A stretch of 63,161 nt of DNA, taken from positions 1-63,161 of the forward strand of contig JARGDL010000018.1 of NCBI GenBank assembly GCA_029210465.1, in the 5' to 3' direction. Shown one piece after another: positions 28,056 through 37,133 of this stretch (its first letter is position 1; every line of letters begins with the position of its first letter). Source of the stretch: Stygiobacter electus (GTDB lineage: Bacteria; Bacteroidota; Ignavibacteria; Ignavibacteriales; Melioribacteraceae). The notes below the pieces were generated by a model, which saw nothing but the letters and a program-made list of their open reading frames with translations, did no database searches and was not told the DNA's origin. The translations under genes and the position numbers were made by a program.

Positions 28056-28660
28056 TTTTCAAAAAAATTTGTAAAATCTTCCTTAGTATCGAAATCGTGT
28101 AAAATTTCAGGATAACTAGATATCCAAAATTTCTTTTTTACTGAATCATCATCTCGAATTAATTGCATTTTAAAATTAAATGGTGCTGAAATTACTTTAT
28201 CAAAAATTGTATTTCTGAAAACTACAGGATGACCATTTGTGAAATTAAAAACTGGCTGAATCCAATCATAGTTATTGTCTACTTGATTAACTAATTCTAT
28301 GTAGAAATCATTTGGTATTAAAGGTTGGTCAACAAAATGAAACAACACCCAATTTGAATTCTCAAGAGATTGAATACCTTTTTGAATTGAGGTAAACATT
28401 CCATTGTGGTAATTTTCATTATAAACACAAGTAACAAAACCAAACAAAATTGGATTTTTCAATTTCATGTTTTCAATTTCTTTTTCTATTTCGTCATTTC
28501 TATAACCAGTAACAACAACAACCTTATTGCACACCAATAACAATTTTTCAATGATAATTTGTAAAAAAGTTTTGTCTTTAATTTTTAATAATGGTTTAAA
28601 ATCCCCCATTCTGCCCGAGTAACCCGCAGAAATCAAAAGAGCATCAATGGATCTTTTCAT
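28049..28660 (-). CDS. mocA: MocA-like molybdopterin nucleotidyltransferase
   Basis: Nucleotidyltransferase of 203 residues in the MobA/MocA family. The N-terminal ALLISAGYSGRMGDFKPLL corresponds to the LAAG-x-S-x-RMG-x-xK signature that binds the nucleotide phosphates; here LAAG is replaced by ISAG. The GYRNDEIEKEI helix and HFVDQPLIP (metal-binding Asp) are conserved. MocA makes the cytosine dinucleotide of Mo-cofactor used by xanthine-dehydrogenase-family enzymes, two of which are encoded at 46107-57732. Its start overlaps the threonine-synthase-like stop by one base. Confidence 0.82.
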   Translation of the reverse strand: MKRSIDALLISAGYSGRMGDFKPLLKIKDKTFLQIIIEKLLLVCNKVVVVTGYRNDEIEKEIENMKLKNPILFGFVTCVYNENYHNGMFTSIQKGIQSLENSNWVLFHFVDQPLIPNDFYIELVNQVDNNYDWIQPVFNFTNGHPVVFRNTIFDKVISAPFNFKMQLIRDDDSVKKKFWISSYPEILHDFDTKEDFTNFFENQ

Positions 28661-29901
28661 TAAAAATATTTTTCCTTAATTGAATTATTAGAAAGAACTT
28701 CTGGTTGTTTATTCCATTTTGCAAGTGAAGAAATATCTTTTAATCCATTTCCTGTAAATAAAAGTAAAACATCATCAATTACATTCTTTTTATATGCCGC
28801 AAATGCAGCTGCAGAGGATGGTTCAATTAATATTCCAAATTTTTCACTTACAATTTTTTGAGCAGTTAAAATTTCTTCATCATCAACTAAAAGAACAAAG
28901 CCGTTACTTTCTTCAATTGATTTTGAGCCCAAAAATAAAGCACGAGGCGCTCCTGCACAAATTGAATCTGCAATGCTTTCAGTATTTTTATATTCAAATT
29001 TCTTTGTATTAAAATATCTATAAAATGCGTCACTACCTTTTGCCTGAACGGAAATTAATTTTGGTAATTCATCTATCCATCCTAATTTTTTTAATTCGAG
29101 AAATCCTTTATACAATCCAGAAAGAATTACACCATCACCAGTTGGTATAAAAATATTTTTTGGAATTTTTCCTTTTGATGAAATGAAAATATCATAAGCT
29201 GCAGATTTTTTACCTTCTATAGTTAAAGGATTATAAGCAGTGTTTCTGTTATACCATTTTTTTTCTTGTGATATTTCTAAACAAATATCAAAAGCTAAAT
29301 CATAATCACCATCAACTAAAACTATTTCAGCACCAAAAGATTGTATTTGAATTCTTTTTGCTTCTGGAATTTTTTTAGGCACAAAAACAATTGAACGCAA
29401 ACCAAGTCTTGCACAAATACCTGCCAAAGATGAACCTGCATTACCAGTTGATGCCGCAGAAATTAAATCAATACCTAATTCTATTGCTTTTAGTGCAACG
29501 AGAGATGATGCTCTATCTTTAAATGATAATGTTGGATTTCTTGTTTCATCAAGAATTGAAATAGTTTTATTATCATATTTTTCAATTAAAAAATTATCAC
29601 CCGGTAAAGAAATCTTTTTTAATTGATTAGTAATTTTTTTGACTCGCTCATTTTGAAAATCTATTGGCCATAAATAATCATAAAGCCAAAATTTTCCTGA
29701 GGGAATTTTTAAGAATTCATCTTTACTAATTTTTCTCTTGATTGTTTCATAATCATACTCAATTAGTAAAATTCCTTTTTGTGGTTTATTTTTTTCAACA
29801 ACACCACAAACTGGACAAAGGTAAATTAGATTATTTTCTATTTCATCTTTAGAATATGTTTTTCCACAATCAAAACATTTATAATGATATTTTTCATTCA
29901 T
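28660..29901 (-). CDS. Threonine-synthase-like PLP enzyme with N-terminal zinc ribbon
   Basis: Fold-type-II PLP protein of 413 residues. A zinc ribbon with Cys9, Cys12, Cys29 and Cys32 precedes the catalytic domain; LSFKDRASS carries the Schiff-base Lys, and AASTGNAGSSLAGICARLG is the phosphate-binding loop. The family normally converts O-phosphohomoserine to threonine. Here the gene lies between the mocA-like and YgeW-like genes and no other threonine-pathway gene is nearby, so it could have another beta- or gamma-elimination substrate, such as a diamino acid released in the purine pathway. ATG at 29901 is used; a TTG directly before it is less likely. Confidence 0.8.
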   Translation of the reverse strand: MNEKYHYKCFDCGKTYSKDEIENNLIYLCPVCGVVEKNKPQKGILLIEYDYETIKRKISKDEFLKIPSGKFWLYDYLWPIDFQNERVKKITNQLKKISLPGDNFLIEKYDNKTISILDETRNPTLSFKDRASSLVALKAIELGIDLISAASTGNAGSSLAGICARLGLRSIVFVPKKIPEAKRIQIQSFGAEIVLVDGDYDLAFDICLEISQEKKWYNRNTAYNPLTIEGKKSAAYDIFISSKGKIPKNIFIPTGDGVILSGLYKGFLELKKLGWIDELPKLISVQAKGSDAFYRYFNTKKFEYKNTESIADSICAGAPRALFLGSKSIEESNGFVLLVDDEEILTAQKIVSEKFGILIEPSSAAAFAAYKKNVIDDVLLLFTGNGLKDISSLAKWNKQPEVLSNNSIKEKYF

Positions 29902-29963
29902 CAATTAACTCTTAATATTCTTCGACATAAAAACTAATTACTTTTTACAAATTACATTTCAGT

Positions 29964-30977
29964 TTACATTGTCAGACCCATAATTGCTTTTGCAGTGTGG
30001 AGACGATTTTCAGCTTCATCGAAAACAATAGAAATATTTGGATCATCAAGAATTTCATCTGTAACTTCATTTCCACGATCTGCAGGAAGTGCGTGCATAA
30101 GTTTCACATTTTTATCTGCAAGTTTTATTTTCTTTTCGTCGCAAATCCAATTTTTATATTTCTCTAAATTGCTTTTCATTTCTTTTTTACATTCATCTTC
30201 ATTTTGCAAATAGTAATTCATATCATAAAAACCAAAGCCACCCCAATTTTTAGGAATTACAATTTGTGCTCCTTCAAAAGCTTCGTTCATATCGTTTGTG
30301 AATTTCAAACTTCCGCCGCCAGCTTTTGCATTTAACTTTGCTTTTTCAACTATGTCTTTACTTAATGGAAATTCTTTTGGATGAGCAACTGTTACATCAA
30401 TTCCATAACGTGGAAAAAGTAAAATTTGTGTTTGAGGAACACTTAATGGCTTTGAGTGTGTTGTTGCATAAGCCCAGGAGATTGTAACTTTTAGACCTTT
30501 TGTATTGCGTCCAAATTTTTCAAAGATTGTCATTAAATCTGCTAATCCTTGAAATGGATGATAAACATCATCTTGCAATGACATTACAGGTTTAGTTGAG
30601 TATTGAGCTAATTCATCAAGATATTTTTTCCCAATTCCATAAAAACAATTACGACATGCAATGCCGTGTCCCATTCTGCTTAAAATTATTGCTGTGTCTT
30701 TTGCAACTTCGCCATGTGTTATTTGCATTTTATCTGGAGTTAAATCGTGAGCATGCCCACCAAGTTGAGTCATACCAGCTTCCATAGAGTTGCGTGTTCT
30801 TGTTGATTGTTCAAAAAACATCATAAATAATGTTTTATGGGGAAGCCATAATGTTGGTTCTTCTTTGTAAAATTTTTCCTTCAATTCGAATGAAGTATCA
30901 AAAACAAAATCGAGTTCTTCTTTTGACCAATTATCTTCAGTTAAAAAATGTTTTCCTTTGAAATGTGATTTTTCCAT
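29964..30977 (-). CDS. ygeW: Knotted carbamoyltransferase, YgeW family
   Basis: Carbamoyltransferase of 337 residues. The carbamoyl-phosphate site is FEQSTRTRNSMEAGMTQLGGHA and the second site HPFQGLADLMTIFEKFG. The C-terminal HALPADRGNEVTDE replaces the HCLP of ornithine transcarbamylase, as in the YgeW subfamily of unknown amino-acid specificity. The start has AAGGAGAT ahead. In purine-catabolic loci this protein is thought to transfer the carbamoyl group of an intermediate to or from phosphate; the acceptor is not established. It lies between the threonine-synthase-like gene and a GxxExxY cassette that separates it from ygeY. Confidence 0.87.
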   Translation of the reverse strand: MEKSHFKGKHFLTEDNWSKEELDFVFDTSFELKEKFYKEEPTLWLPHKTLFMMFFEQSTRTRNSMEAGMTQLGGHAHDLTPDKMQITHGEVAKDTAIILSRMGHGIACRNCFYGIGKKYLDELAQYSTKPVMSLQDDVYHPFQGLADLMTIFEKFGRNTKGLKVTISWAYATTHSKPLSVPQTQILLFPRYGIDVTVAHPKEFPLSKDIVEKAKLNAKAGGGSLKFTNDMNEAFEGAQIVIPKNWGGFGFYDMNYYLQNEDECKKEMKSNLEKYKNWICDEKKIKLADKNVKLMHALPADRGNEVTDEILDDPNISIVFDEAENRLHTAKAIMGLTM

Positions 30978-31005
30978 CTTAATCTCCTTAAGTTATTAAC
31001 AAAAA

Positions 31006-31465
31006 AAATAGAACACTGACAACACAGATTACACTGATTGTCACTGTAAAATTTTTTTATCGTTTGTAAAAATTTTTCTCTTGAATTCTGCTTTTTTACC
31101 AAAATTTAATAATAAACCTACTTCTATTTTGGTAGCTCTTAAATAATTAATTAATTGAGCTTCATGTTCATCACATAAAGATTCTGCGGCTTTTAATTCT
31201 ACAATTACTAGATCATTTACAATTAAATCAGCAAAGTAATCACCGACTTCTTTGCCGTCATAATATACCTTTAAGTTTTTTTGTTGTTTAACATCAAGAC
31301 CCATTTTTTTTAATTCAATAATCATAGCATTTTCATAAACCTTTTCTAAAAAGCCAAATCCTAGTTTATCATTAACATTATAAAAAGCTTTTATTATTTT
31401 ACCTGTGATATCTTTATGTAACATCAGTGTATATCCGTGTTATCAGTGTCGTCCGTGTTCTATTT
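31006..31465. mobile_element. GxxExxY cassette bounded by inverted repeats
   Basis: The GxxExxY gene is enclosed by inverted ends. Left AAATAGAACAC (31006-31016) equals the complement of right GTGTTCTATTT (31455-31465). Both continue inward as imperfect CTGAC/GGAC-ACAC...ACACTGAT repeats, 16 of 18 bases matching over ATAGAACAC-x-GAC-x-ACAC. The gene's stop lies in the left repeat and its start at the inner edge of the right repeat, while the right repeat also contains the TAG stop of ygeY. No target-site duplication or transposase was seen, so mobility is inferred. Confidence 0.6.
31041..31424 (-). CDS. GxxExxY protein (PD-(D/E)XK-like)
   Basis: Protein of 127 residues. The name-giving motif is G24-x-x-E27-x-x-Y30 in LGFGFLEKVYENA. 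Asp66 in DYFADLIV and Glu76-x-Lys78 in IVELKAAE form the PD-(D/E)XK-type core, so nuclease-like activity is possible though not shown for the family. It is commonly found in several copies per genome. It is inserted between ygeY and ygeW within the purine-type cluster and is framed by inverted repeats that supply its start and stop surroundings, so it does not look like a functional part of the operon. Confidence 0.88.
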   Translation of the reverse strand: MLHKDITGKIIKAFYNVNDKLGFGFLEKVYENAMIIELKKMGLDVKQQKNLKVYYDGKEVGDYFADLIVNDLVIVELKAAESLCDEHEAQLINYLRATKIEVGLLLNFGKKAEFKRKIFTNDKKILQ

Positions 31466-32650
31466 GTTTACTAATTCAAAAGGGAAAATTGAATAAAACT
31501 TAGTTGCTTTAAATAAATCCTCAAGAATAAGTTCCTCTTTAGATGAATGAGATAATTCTTCTTTACCCGGTGCAAAGCCAATAGTTGGAATTCCAAAATG
31601 TCCGGCAGTTGCAACACCATTAGTTGAAAAGCTCCACACACCACATTTAGCTTTACCTATAGAAATCTTCGAAGCTTTCATAGCTGATGTTACCAAAGGA
31701 TGTGTTTCATCATAAACCCAAGTTGGAAAATATGCTTCTGTTGAATACTCAGTTCCCTTCCAACTTTTTCCTTCAACTTGTGGAATTGAAATTTTAGCAT
31801 CAATTTTATTTTTCTTTGCAATGTCTTTTAATTCTTTTAGAACAGTGTTTTTATTTTCTCCAATTGTCATTCTTCTATCTATATGTATCTCACAAAAATC
31901 AGAAACAGAACATAAAGATGGAGCTTTAGATAAAATATTACTTACAGTAATTGAACCTTTCCCGAGAGGAGATTTTGGTTTTAATTTTTTATCAAGTTTT
32001 TCGATTGCGGAAATAATCGGCTGCATTTTGTAAATAGCATTAATTCCTTTTTGATTGTGAGCTCCGTGTGCAGATTTACCTTTTGTTGTAATTTTAATTT
32101 CCATTCTACCACGTTGGCCACGATAAACTTTTAAATCTGTTGGTTCGCCGAGTAAAACAAAATCTGGTTTTATTTTTTCATTCTGGATAATATGATAAAG
32201 TGGATAACCATCAGCATCTTCTTCAAGCACAGAACCAACAACATAAAGAGTGAAAGGTAATTCATTAAAAAGTTGTTTTAAAATTTTTCCAGCAATTAAA
32301 TATCCAGCCATTGCAGGTTTTTCGTCAACAGCACCGCGTCCATAAATTTTTCCATTTTTAATTTCACCAGCAAAAGGTGGATACTGCCAATTTTCAGTTT
32401 CAGTTACTTTAACTGTGTCAATGTGTGCATCATACATAATTTTAATTGGACCATTTCCAATTCTGCCAATTGCATTTCCAAATGAATCGTGAAAAGCCTC
32501 ATCAAATCCAAATTCTTTCATTTTAGAAATGATGAATTCAACAATTTCTTTTTCTTCACCACTGTAACTTTTGATTTGAATTAATTTTTGAATTAAAGCA
32601 AAAAGATTTTCTTTTTCTTGCTCAACGGCATTAAATAATTTTTCTTTCAT
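31460..32650 (-). CDS. ygeY: M20-family hydrolase, YgeY type
   Basis: Zinc hydrolase of 396 residues. YDAHIDTVKVTETENWQYPPFAGEIKNGKIYGRGAVDEKPAM contains the first metal ligand His-x-Asp and the bridging Asp. EDADGYP carries the general base Glu with its neighbour, and a terminal GPG-like IGFAPGKEELSH supplies the last His. Family members cleave peptide-like bonds; in purine-catabolic loci the protein is presumed to deacylate or hydrolyse a ring-opened intermediate. The ATG at 32650 is used; an in-frame GTG four codons upstream lacks support. It is divergent from ygfK, with about 100 bases between. Confidence 0.88.
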   Translation of the reverse strand: MKEKLFNAVEQEKENLFALIQKLIQIKSYSGEEKEIVEFIISKMKEFGFDEAFHDSFGNAIGRIGNGPIKIMYDAHIDTVKVTETENWQYPPFAGEIKNGKIYGRGAVDEKPAMAGYLIAGKILKQLFNELPFTLYVVGSVLEEDADGYPLYHIIQNEKIKPDFVLLGEPTDLKVYRGQRGRMEIKITTKGKSAHGAHNQKGINAIYKMQPIISAIEKLDKKLKPKSPLGKGSITVSNILSKAPSLCSVSDFCEIHIDRRMTIGENKNTVLKELKDIAKKNKIDAKISIPQVEGKSWKGTEYSTEAYFPTWVYDETHPLVTSAMKASKISIGKAKCGVWSFSTNGVATAGHFGIPTIGFAPGKEELSHSSKEELILEDLFKATKFYSIFPFELVNK

Positions 32651-32720
32651 ATAACAACTCACATAAAAATTGAAAAATATTTTTTTGAAATTTCTATTTA
32701 TAAATTAAGTATAAATAAAG

Positions 32721-32732
32721 ATATTTACATCA
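32721..32732 (+). promoter_or_regulatory. Promoter-like ATATTTACATCA upstream of ygfK
   Basis: The 12-mer ATATTTACATCA is identical to the one just before rlmN (25770-25781). TATTTAC resembles the Bacteroidota -7 box. Position, 19 bases before the chosen ygfK start, fits a short leader carrying the AAGGA site at 32738-32742. Confidence 0.35.
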
Positions 32733-32750
32733 GTGAAAAGGAAAATTACT

Positions 32751-35700
32751 ATGCTGGATGAAATGAAACCGCTTTCGTTTGATTCAATACTCAATCAAAT
32801 TTTTAGTGAATACAAACTTCACTCAAGCATTTTTGGAATTAAATCAATCAACTTCTTTAAACTAACAGATAGAAACGGTATATCATTTTTAAATCATAAA
32901 CTTGAATTACCAATTGGTCCTGCGGCTGGTCCTCACACTCAAATGACTCAAAATATAATCTCTGCATATTTAACCGGTGGAAGATTTTTTGAACTGAAGA
33001 CTGTCCAAAAAATGGACGAATTGAAAATTGACCGACCTTGTATTGATGCAGAAGATGAAGGATATAATGTTGAATGGTCACAAGAATTGAAACTCGAGCA
33101 ATCTTACGACGAATATTTAAAAGCATGGATTTTTCTTCATATCATAAAGGAATTTTTTGGATTATCTGACAATGATGAACCAGGTTTCATTTTTAATATG
33201 AGTGTTGGCTATGATCTCGAAGGAATAAAAACCAAAAGAATGGATAGATTCATCGAACAATTAAAAAACGCTGAGCTTTCAAACCTGTTTGCCGATTACA
33301 AAAATAAATTAATTAACTTTATTTATAATGAATTTAATGGCGATAAAAAACTTATAAAGACAATCGAAAATATTTCACCACATATTTCAAATTCTGTTAC
33401 ACTTTCAACGATGCATGGTTGTCCGCCAAATGAAATTGAATCAATAGTAAAATATTTAATCAAAGAAAAAAATCTGCATACTTATGTTAAATTAAATCCT
33501 ACATTACTTGGTTACGATTTTGTCAAAAACACTTTAGAAAATCTCGGATACAAAAAAATTTTTCTTGACAAACATTCATTTGAAAATGATTTACAGTGGA
33601 ACGATGCCGTTACAATGTTACAAAGATTAAAAGCATTTGCAAAAGAGAATGGAAAAGAATTTGGAGTAAAGCTTTCTAATACACTTGCAGTAAAAAACAA
33701 GAAACAAAAAATGCCGGGTAACGAAATGTATATGTCTGGCAGAGCACTTTTTCCACTTACAATTAATCTTGCTTCAAAAATTGCCGAGCAGTTTAATGGT
33801 GAAATAAATATTTCTTTTTCTGGTGGAGCTTCAATCAATAACACAAAAGACATTCTTGAAGTTGGTATAAAGCCCGTTACATTTGCAACCGAACTTTTGA
33901 AACCTGGCGGATATAACCGACTTCGGCAAATAGCAGAAGGATTAAAAGAATTTCAAATTAATAAAGTCGATCGTATTGATTTACAAAAACTAAAAAATCT
34001 TGCAGATGATTCATTAAATAATCAGCTTTACAAAAAAGAAACAAGAACAGTTGAATCAATCAAAGTGCCTGTAAAACTTGAAACTTTTGATTGTTTTATT
34101 GCTCCTTGTAAGGTTGCTTGTCCAATTCATCAGGATGTTCCAGAATATATTCGACTTGTAGAAGAAGGAAAGTTTGAAGAAGCTCTGCAAGTGATAACTG
34201 ATAAAAATCCACTTCCGCATATTACTGGATATGTTTGCGATCATCAATGTATGTATCATTGTACAAGAATTGATTATGATGAAGCAGTAAAAATTCGGGA
34301 CATTAAAAAAGAAGCTGCGTTGAATGGTTATCAAAATTTTGTGAAAAACTTATCAGTAAAAGAAATAAATAACAATTTAAAAGTTGCAATAATTGGTGCT
34401 GGCCCATCAGGTTTATCTGCAGCATACTTTTTAGCAAAATCAGGTTTTGATGTAACTATTTTTGAAAAGAATATGAATGCTGGAGGAATAGTTCAGAATG
34501 TTCTGCCGCAATTCAGACTTCCGCAATCAGCAATTGATAATGATATTAAATTTATTGAACAATTCGGTGTTAGATTTATTTTTGGTGTTAATGAATCTTT
34601 TTCAATTAACAAGCTAAAGCAAGAAGGTTACAAATACATTTATATTGCCATCGGTGCAGAAAAATCGAATAAATTAAAGATCACTTCTGACAAAAAAATT
34701 TTGAATGCAATTGATTTTTTGTGGAATTATCATCATAACACAAATATTACTTTAGGAAAAAATGTTGCGATTATAGGTGGTGGAAACTCTGCGATGGATA
34801 GTGCACGTGTGGCAAAACGTTGTAATGGAGTTGAAAATGTTTTTTTAATATATCGTCGTACAAAAGAATATATGCCCGCTGACCGTGAAGAATTTGAAGC
34901 TGCACTTGATGATGGTGTAATTTTTAAAGAACTATTGCTTCCATATGATTTTACAAATGGAAAATTAATTTGTCAAAAAATGATGCTATCCGAAATTGAA
35001 GCTGATGGAAGACAAAGTGTTATTCCAATTGATGGAGAATTTGAAGAGCTTGATATTGACTCCATAATTTCTGCAATTGGTGAAAGTGTTGATACTGAAA
35101 TCCTTGAATCAAATAAAATTAAGATTATTAGAAACAAAGCAGATCTTAATCCTTTGACAAATGAAACAAATATTGAAAATGTTTTTATTGGTGGAGACGC
35201 GGCTAATGGTCCGGCAACAGTTGTAGAAGCAATTGCACATGGAAGAAAAGTTGCTGATGCAATTTTAAAAAAAGAAAATTTAAGTTACCCTTCAATTAAT
35301 TTTAATTATTACCATAAAACAGATTTTAGTCAATTCAATTTATCAAAAGGGAAAGTTGAATGGGTAAAAACTGAGATGACAGAAGAAGCAACTCGATGTT
35401 TAAGTTGTAATACAATTTGCAACAAATGTGTAGATGTTTGTCCAAACCGTGCGAATGTAGAAATAAATGTTAATCATTCAACTTTCAAAGATGTAAATCA
35501 AATACTTCACATTAACTCACTTTGCAATGAATGTGGAAACTGCGAAACATTTTGTCCACACGATGGTGCACCATACAAAGATAAGTTTACTTTGTTTAAT
35601 ACTGTCGACGAACTCAAACAAAGTAAGAACAATGGATTTGTAGTTTTGAATGAAGAAAAACAGTTCAAAGTAATTTCAAGAATAAATGGTGATATATTTG

Positions 35701-35798
35701 AGTTTAATGACTTACTTAATACCGACAAAAAATTCGACAGTTACATTACGTTTATAAAAACTGTCATGGAGAATTATTCTTACCTGATACCTTCATAA
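32751..35798 (+). CDS. ygfK: YgfK-family iron-sulfur oxidoreductase
   Basis: Protein of 1,015 residues with the ATG at 32751, which has AAGGA eight bases ahead; an upstream in-frame GTG is rejected. The N-terminal third has a dihydroorotate-dehydrogenase-like barrel (GPAAGPHTQM, HGCPPNEIESIVKYL). A glutamate-synthase-small-subunit-like middle follows, with a Cys cluster (FIAPCKVACPIHQDVPEYI), an FAD site IIGAGPSGLSAAYFLAKSG and an NAD(P) site IIGGGNSAMDSARVA. The C-terminal part carries CNTICNKCVDVCP and CNECGNCETFCP 4Fe-4S clusters. YgfK members accompany xanthine-dehydrogenase-type enzymes and are part of the gene set linked to anaerobic uric acid use; the exact reduction is unknown. It is the only plus-strand member of the set here. 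Confidence 0.9.
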   Translation: MLDEMKPLSFDSILNQIFSEYKLHSSIFGIKSINFFKLTDRNGISFLNHKLELPIGPAAGPHTQMTQNIISAYLTGGRFFELKTVQKMDELKIDRPCIDAEDEGYNVEWSQELKLEQSYDEYLKAWIFLHIIKEFFGLSDNDEPGFIFNMSVGYDLEGIKTKRMDRFIEQLKNAELSNLFADYKNKLINFIYNEFNGDKKLIKTIENISPHISNSVTLSTMHGCPPNEIESIVKYLIKEKNLHTYVKLNPTLLGYDFVKNTLENLGYKKIFLDKHSFENDLQWNDAVTMLQRLKAFAKENGKEFGVKLSNTLAVKNKKQKMPGNEMYMSGRALFPLTINLASKIAEQFNGEINISFSGGASINNTKDILEVGIKPVTFATELLKPGGYNRLRQIAEGLKEFQINKVDRIDLQKLKNLADDSLNNQLYKKETRTVESIKVPVKLETFDCFIAPCKVACPIHQDVPEYIRLVEEGKFEEALQVITDKNPLPHITGYVCDHQCMYHCTRIDYDEAVKIRDIKKEAALNGYQNFVKNLSVKEINNNLKVAIIGAGPSGLSAAYFLAKSGFDVTIFEKNMNAGGIVQNVLPQFRLPQSAIDNDIKFIEQFGVRFIFGVNESFSINKLKQEGYKYIYIAIGAEKSNKLKITSDKKILNAIDFLWNYHHNTNITLGKNVAIIGGGNSAMDSARVAKRCNGVENVFLIYRRTKEYMPADREEFEAALDDGVIFKELLLPYDFTNGKLICQKMMLSEIEADGRQSVIPIDGEFEELDIDSIISAIGESVDTEILESNKIKIIRNKADLNPLTNETNIENVFIGGDAANGPATVVEAIAHGRKVADAILKKENLSYPSINFNYYHKTDFSQFNLSKGKVEWVKTEMTEEATRCLSCNTICNKCVDVCPNRANVEINVNHSTFKDVNQILHINSLCNECGNCETFCPHDGAPYKDKFTLFNTVDELKQSKNNGFVVLNEEKQFKVISRINGDIFEFNDLLNTDKKFDSYITFIKTVMENYSYLIPS

Positions 35799-35909
35799 TT
35801 TTGTTAACAACAATAAGTGTTGCTAAATTTTATTTGTGATAATCGGTTATAGCTGATGTTAAAAATAAAACTACAAATGGCATATATTTACACAAAGATT
35901 AACCATTCC

Positions 35910-35986
35910 AATTCGCAATTCATAATTAGCAATTAGCAATTAGCAATTTGCAATTTGCAATTTGCAATTAACAATTATCAATTAAT
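35910..35986. repeat. Heptamer array, eleven AATTNNN units
   Basis: Eleven consecutive seven-base units begin with AATT: AATTCGC, AATTCAT, three AATTAGC, three AATTTGC, AATTAAC, AATTATC and AATTAAT. The last unit runs into the stop codon of the MOSC-Mog gene. It is preceded at 35891-35905 by ACACAAAGATTAACC, a part of the dispersed repeat family. It lies in the 187-base convergent gap after ygfK. Confidence 0.85.
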
Positions 35987-36939
35987 TAATGCCCTAAACC
36001 GTGTAACATTAGAATTGCATGTTCCAAAATTTTGGTAATTTCACTTAAGTAATCTTTAACAGCTTTTACACTTCCGGGGAGAGCAAAAATTAAAGTTTCA
36101 CTTTTTACAGCGGCAATTGATCTACTTAATAATGATGAAGGAACCTTTTCATAAAACTTCAATCGAATATTTTCCATAACACCCGGAATAATTTTATCGG
36201 CAAATTTTTCTACAACATCAGGAGTAAAATCTTTCGGGCCAATTCCAGTTCCACCTGTTGTAAAAATTATATCAGTGTTTTCTGTTACGGATTTATTTAA
36301 TTCTTCTTCTAACAATTTTTTATCGTCTGGAATTAAACAGTAATCATATTTAATGTGCCATCTTTTATCTTCAAAAAATTCTTTCAAAAAATTAATAATT
36401 GCTGGTCCACTTTTATCTTCATATTCACCTTTTGATGCACGATCACTTAAAGTTATAATCTTAATTTTTAATAGGCGAGGAAAGTATTCAATCCTATCAT
36501 TCTTTTTTATTGAACCACCTTTAATTACTCTTGCAAACACACCCGATTTTGGCATTACACATTTGCCAACTTCAACAAAAATAGAACAACCATCACCATG
36601 ACAATTTTTTCCTATTTGAGAAATTTCTAATTCAGCTTCACCAATTTTTAATTTATCAAGAATAGCAACTTTTTTGAAATCTATTCCTTTCGTTGTAATG
36701 TTTTCGGCAAATTCACCTGGTAAAAATTTTCTTCCTTCGGCATCGAGCAAAGAAAATCGATCTATATCTTCTTGGGCAAGTAGACTTACTTGTCTATGCC
36801 ACGAACCAGCATGAGCATCACCAATAACACCGAATTCATTCAACTCAATTTTTTCTTCTGGAGTTTTGCTAGTTCCCTTTTCCCTTGATACATTTATTGA
36901 TATTACAAATCTATTTGTTTCATCAAATTCAAAATTCAT
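35986..36939 (-). CDS. MOSC domain / molybdopterin adenylyltransferase (Mog-like) fusion
   Basis: Two-domain protein of 317 residues. The first about 150 residues are a MOSC domain (GDAHAGSWHRQVSLLAQEDI, FAENITTKGID, GKNCHGDGCSIF) of the YiiM-like type, with a conserved Cys probably handling a sulfur or Mo-cofactor. Residues about 155-317 are a MogA/MoaB-type domain (IITLSDRASKGEYEDKSGP, TTGGTGIGPKDFTPD), which adenylates molybdopterin before Mo insertion by MoeA. The gene is 194 bases downstream of moeA on the same strand, so it fits Mo-cofactor supply to the nearby dehydrogenases. The fusion occurs in some anaerobes; it is not the E. coli arrangement. Confidence 0.87.
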   Translation of the reverse strand: MNFEFDETNRFVISINVSREKGTSKTPEEKIELNEFGVIGDAHAGSWHRQVSLLAQEDIDRFSLLDAEGRKFLPGEFAENITTKGIDFKKVAILDKLKIGEAELEISQIGKNCHGDGCSIFVEVGKCVMPKSGVFARVIKGGSIKKNDRIEYFPRLLKIKIITLSDRASKGEYEDKSGPAIINFLKEFFEDKRWHIKYDYCLIPDDKKLLEEELNKSVTENTDIIFTTGGTGIGPKDFTPDVVEKFADKIIPGVMENIRLKFYEKVPSSLLSRSIAAVKSETLIFALPGSVKAVKDYLSEITKILEHAILMLHGLGH

Positions 36940-37133
36940 AGTTGACCTTTTATAAATCCGATTTATTTTCTTTAATCAATTTAATAGTTGTTGGTTTTAA
37001 AGAGATAAGAACTTCAGTTTCTACTTTTCTATCTTGAATTTTCTTTTTCTTACATCAACCAAGTTATTTCTCCCTTTTTCAATAACATAAGTTAATTTTT
37101 TCTCTTAACCTTCAATATAGATAATTTATTTCT

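Noticed and set aside
36940..37133. A short minus-strand frame ending VETEVLISLKPTTIKLIKENK just upstream of the MOSC-Mog gene
   Set aside because: Only about 30 residues after an in-frame stop, no start with a ribosome site and no recognised family; treated as intergenic.
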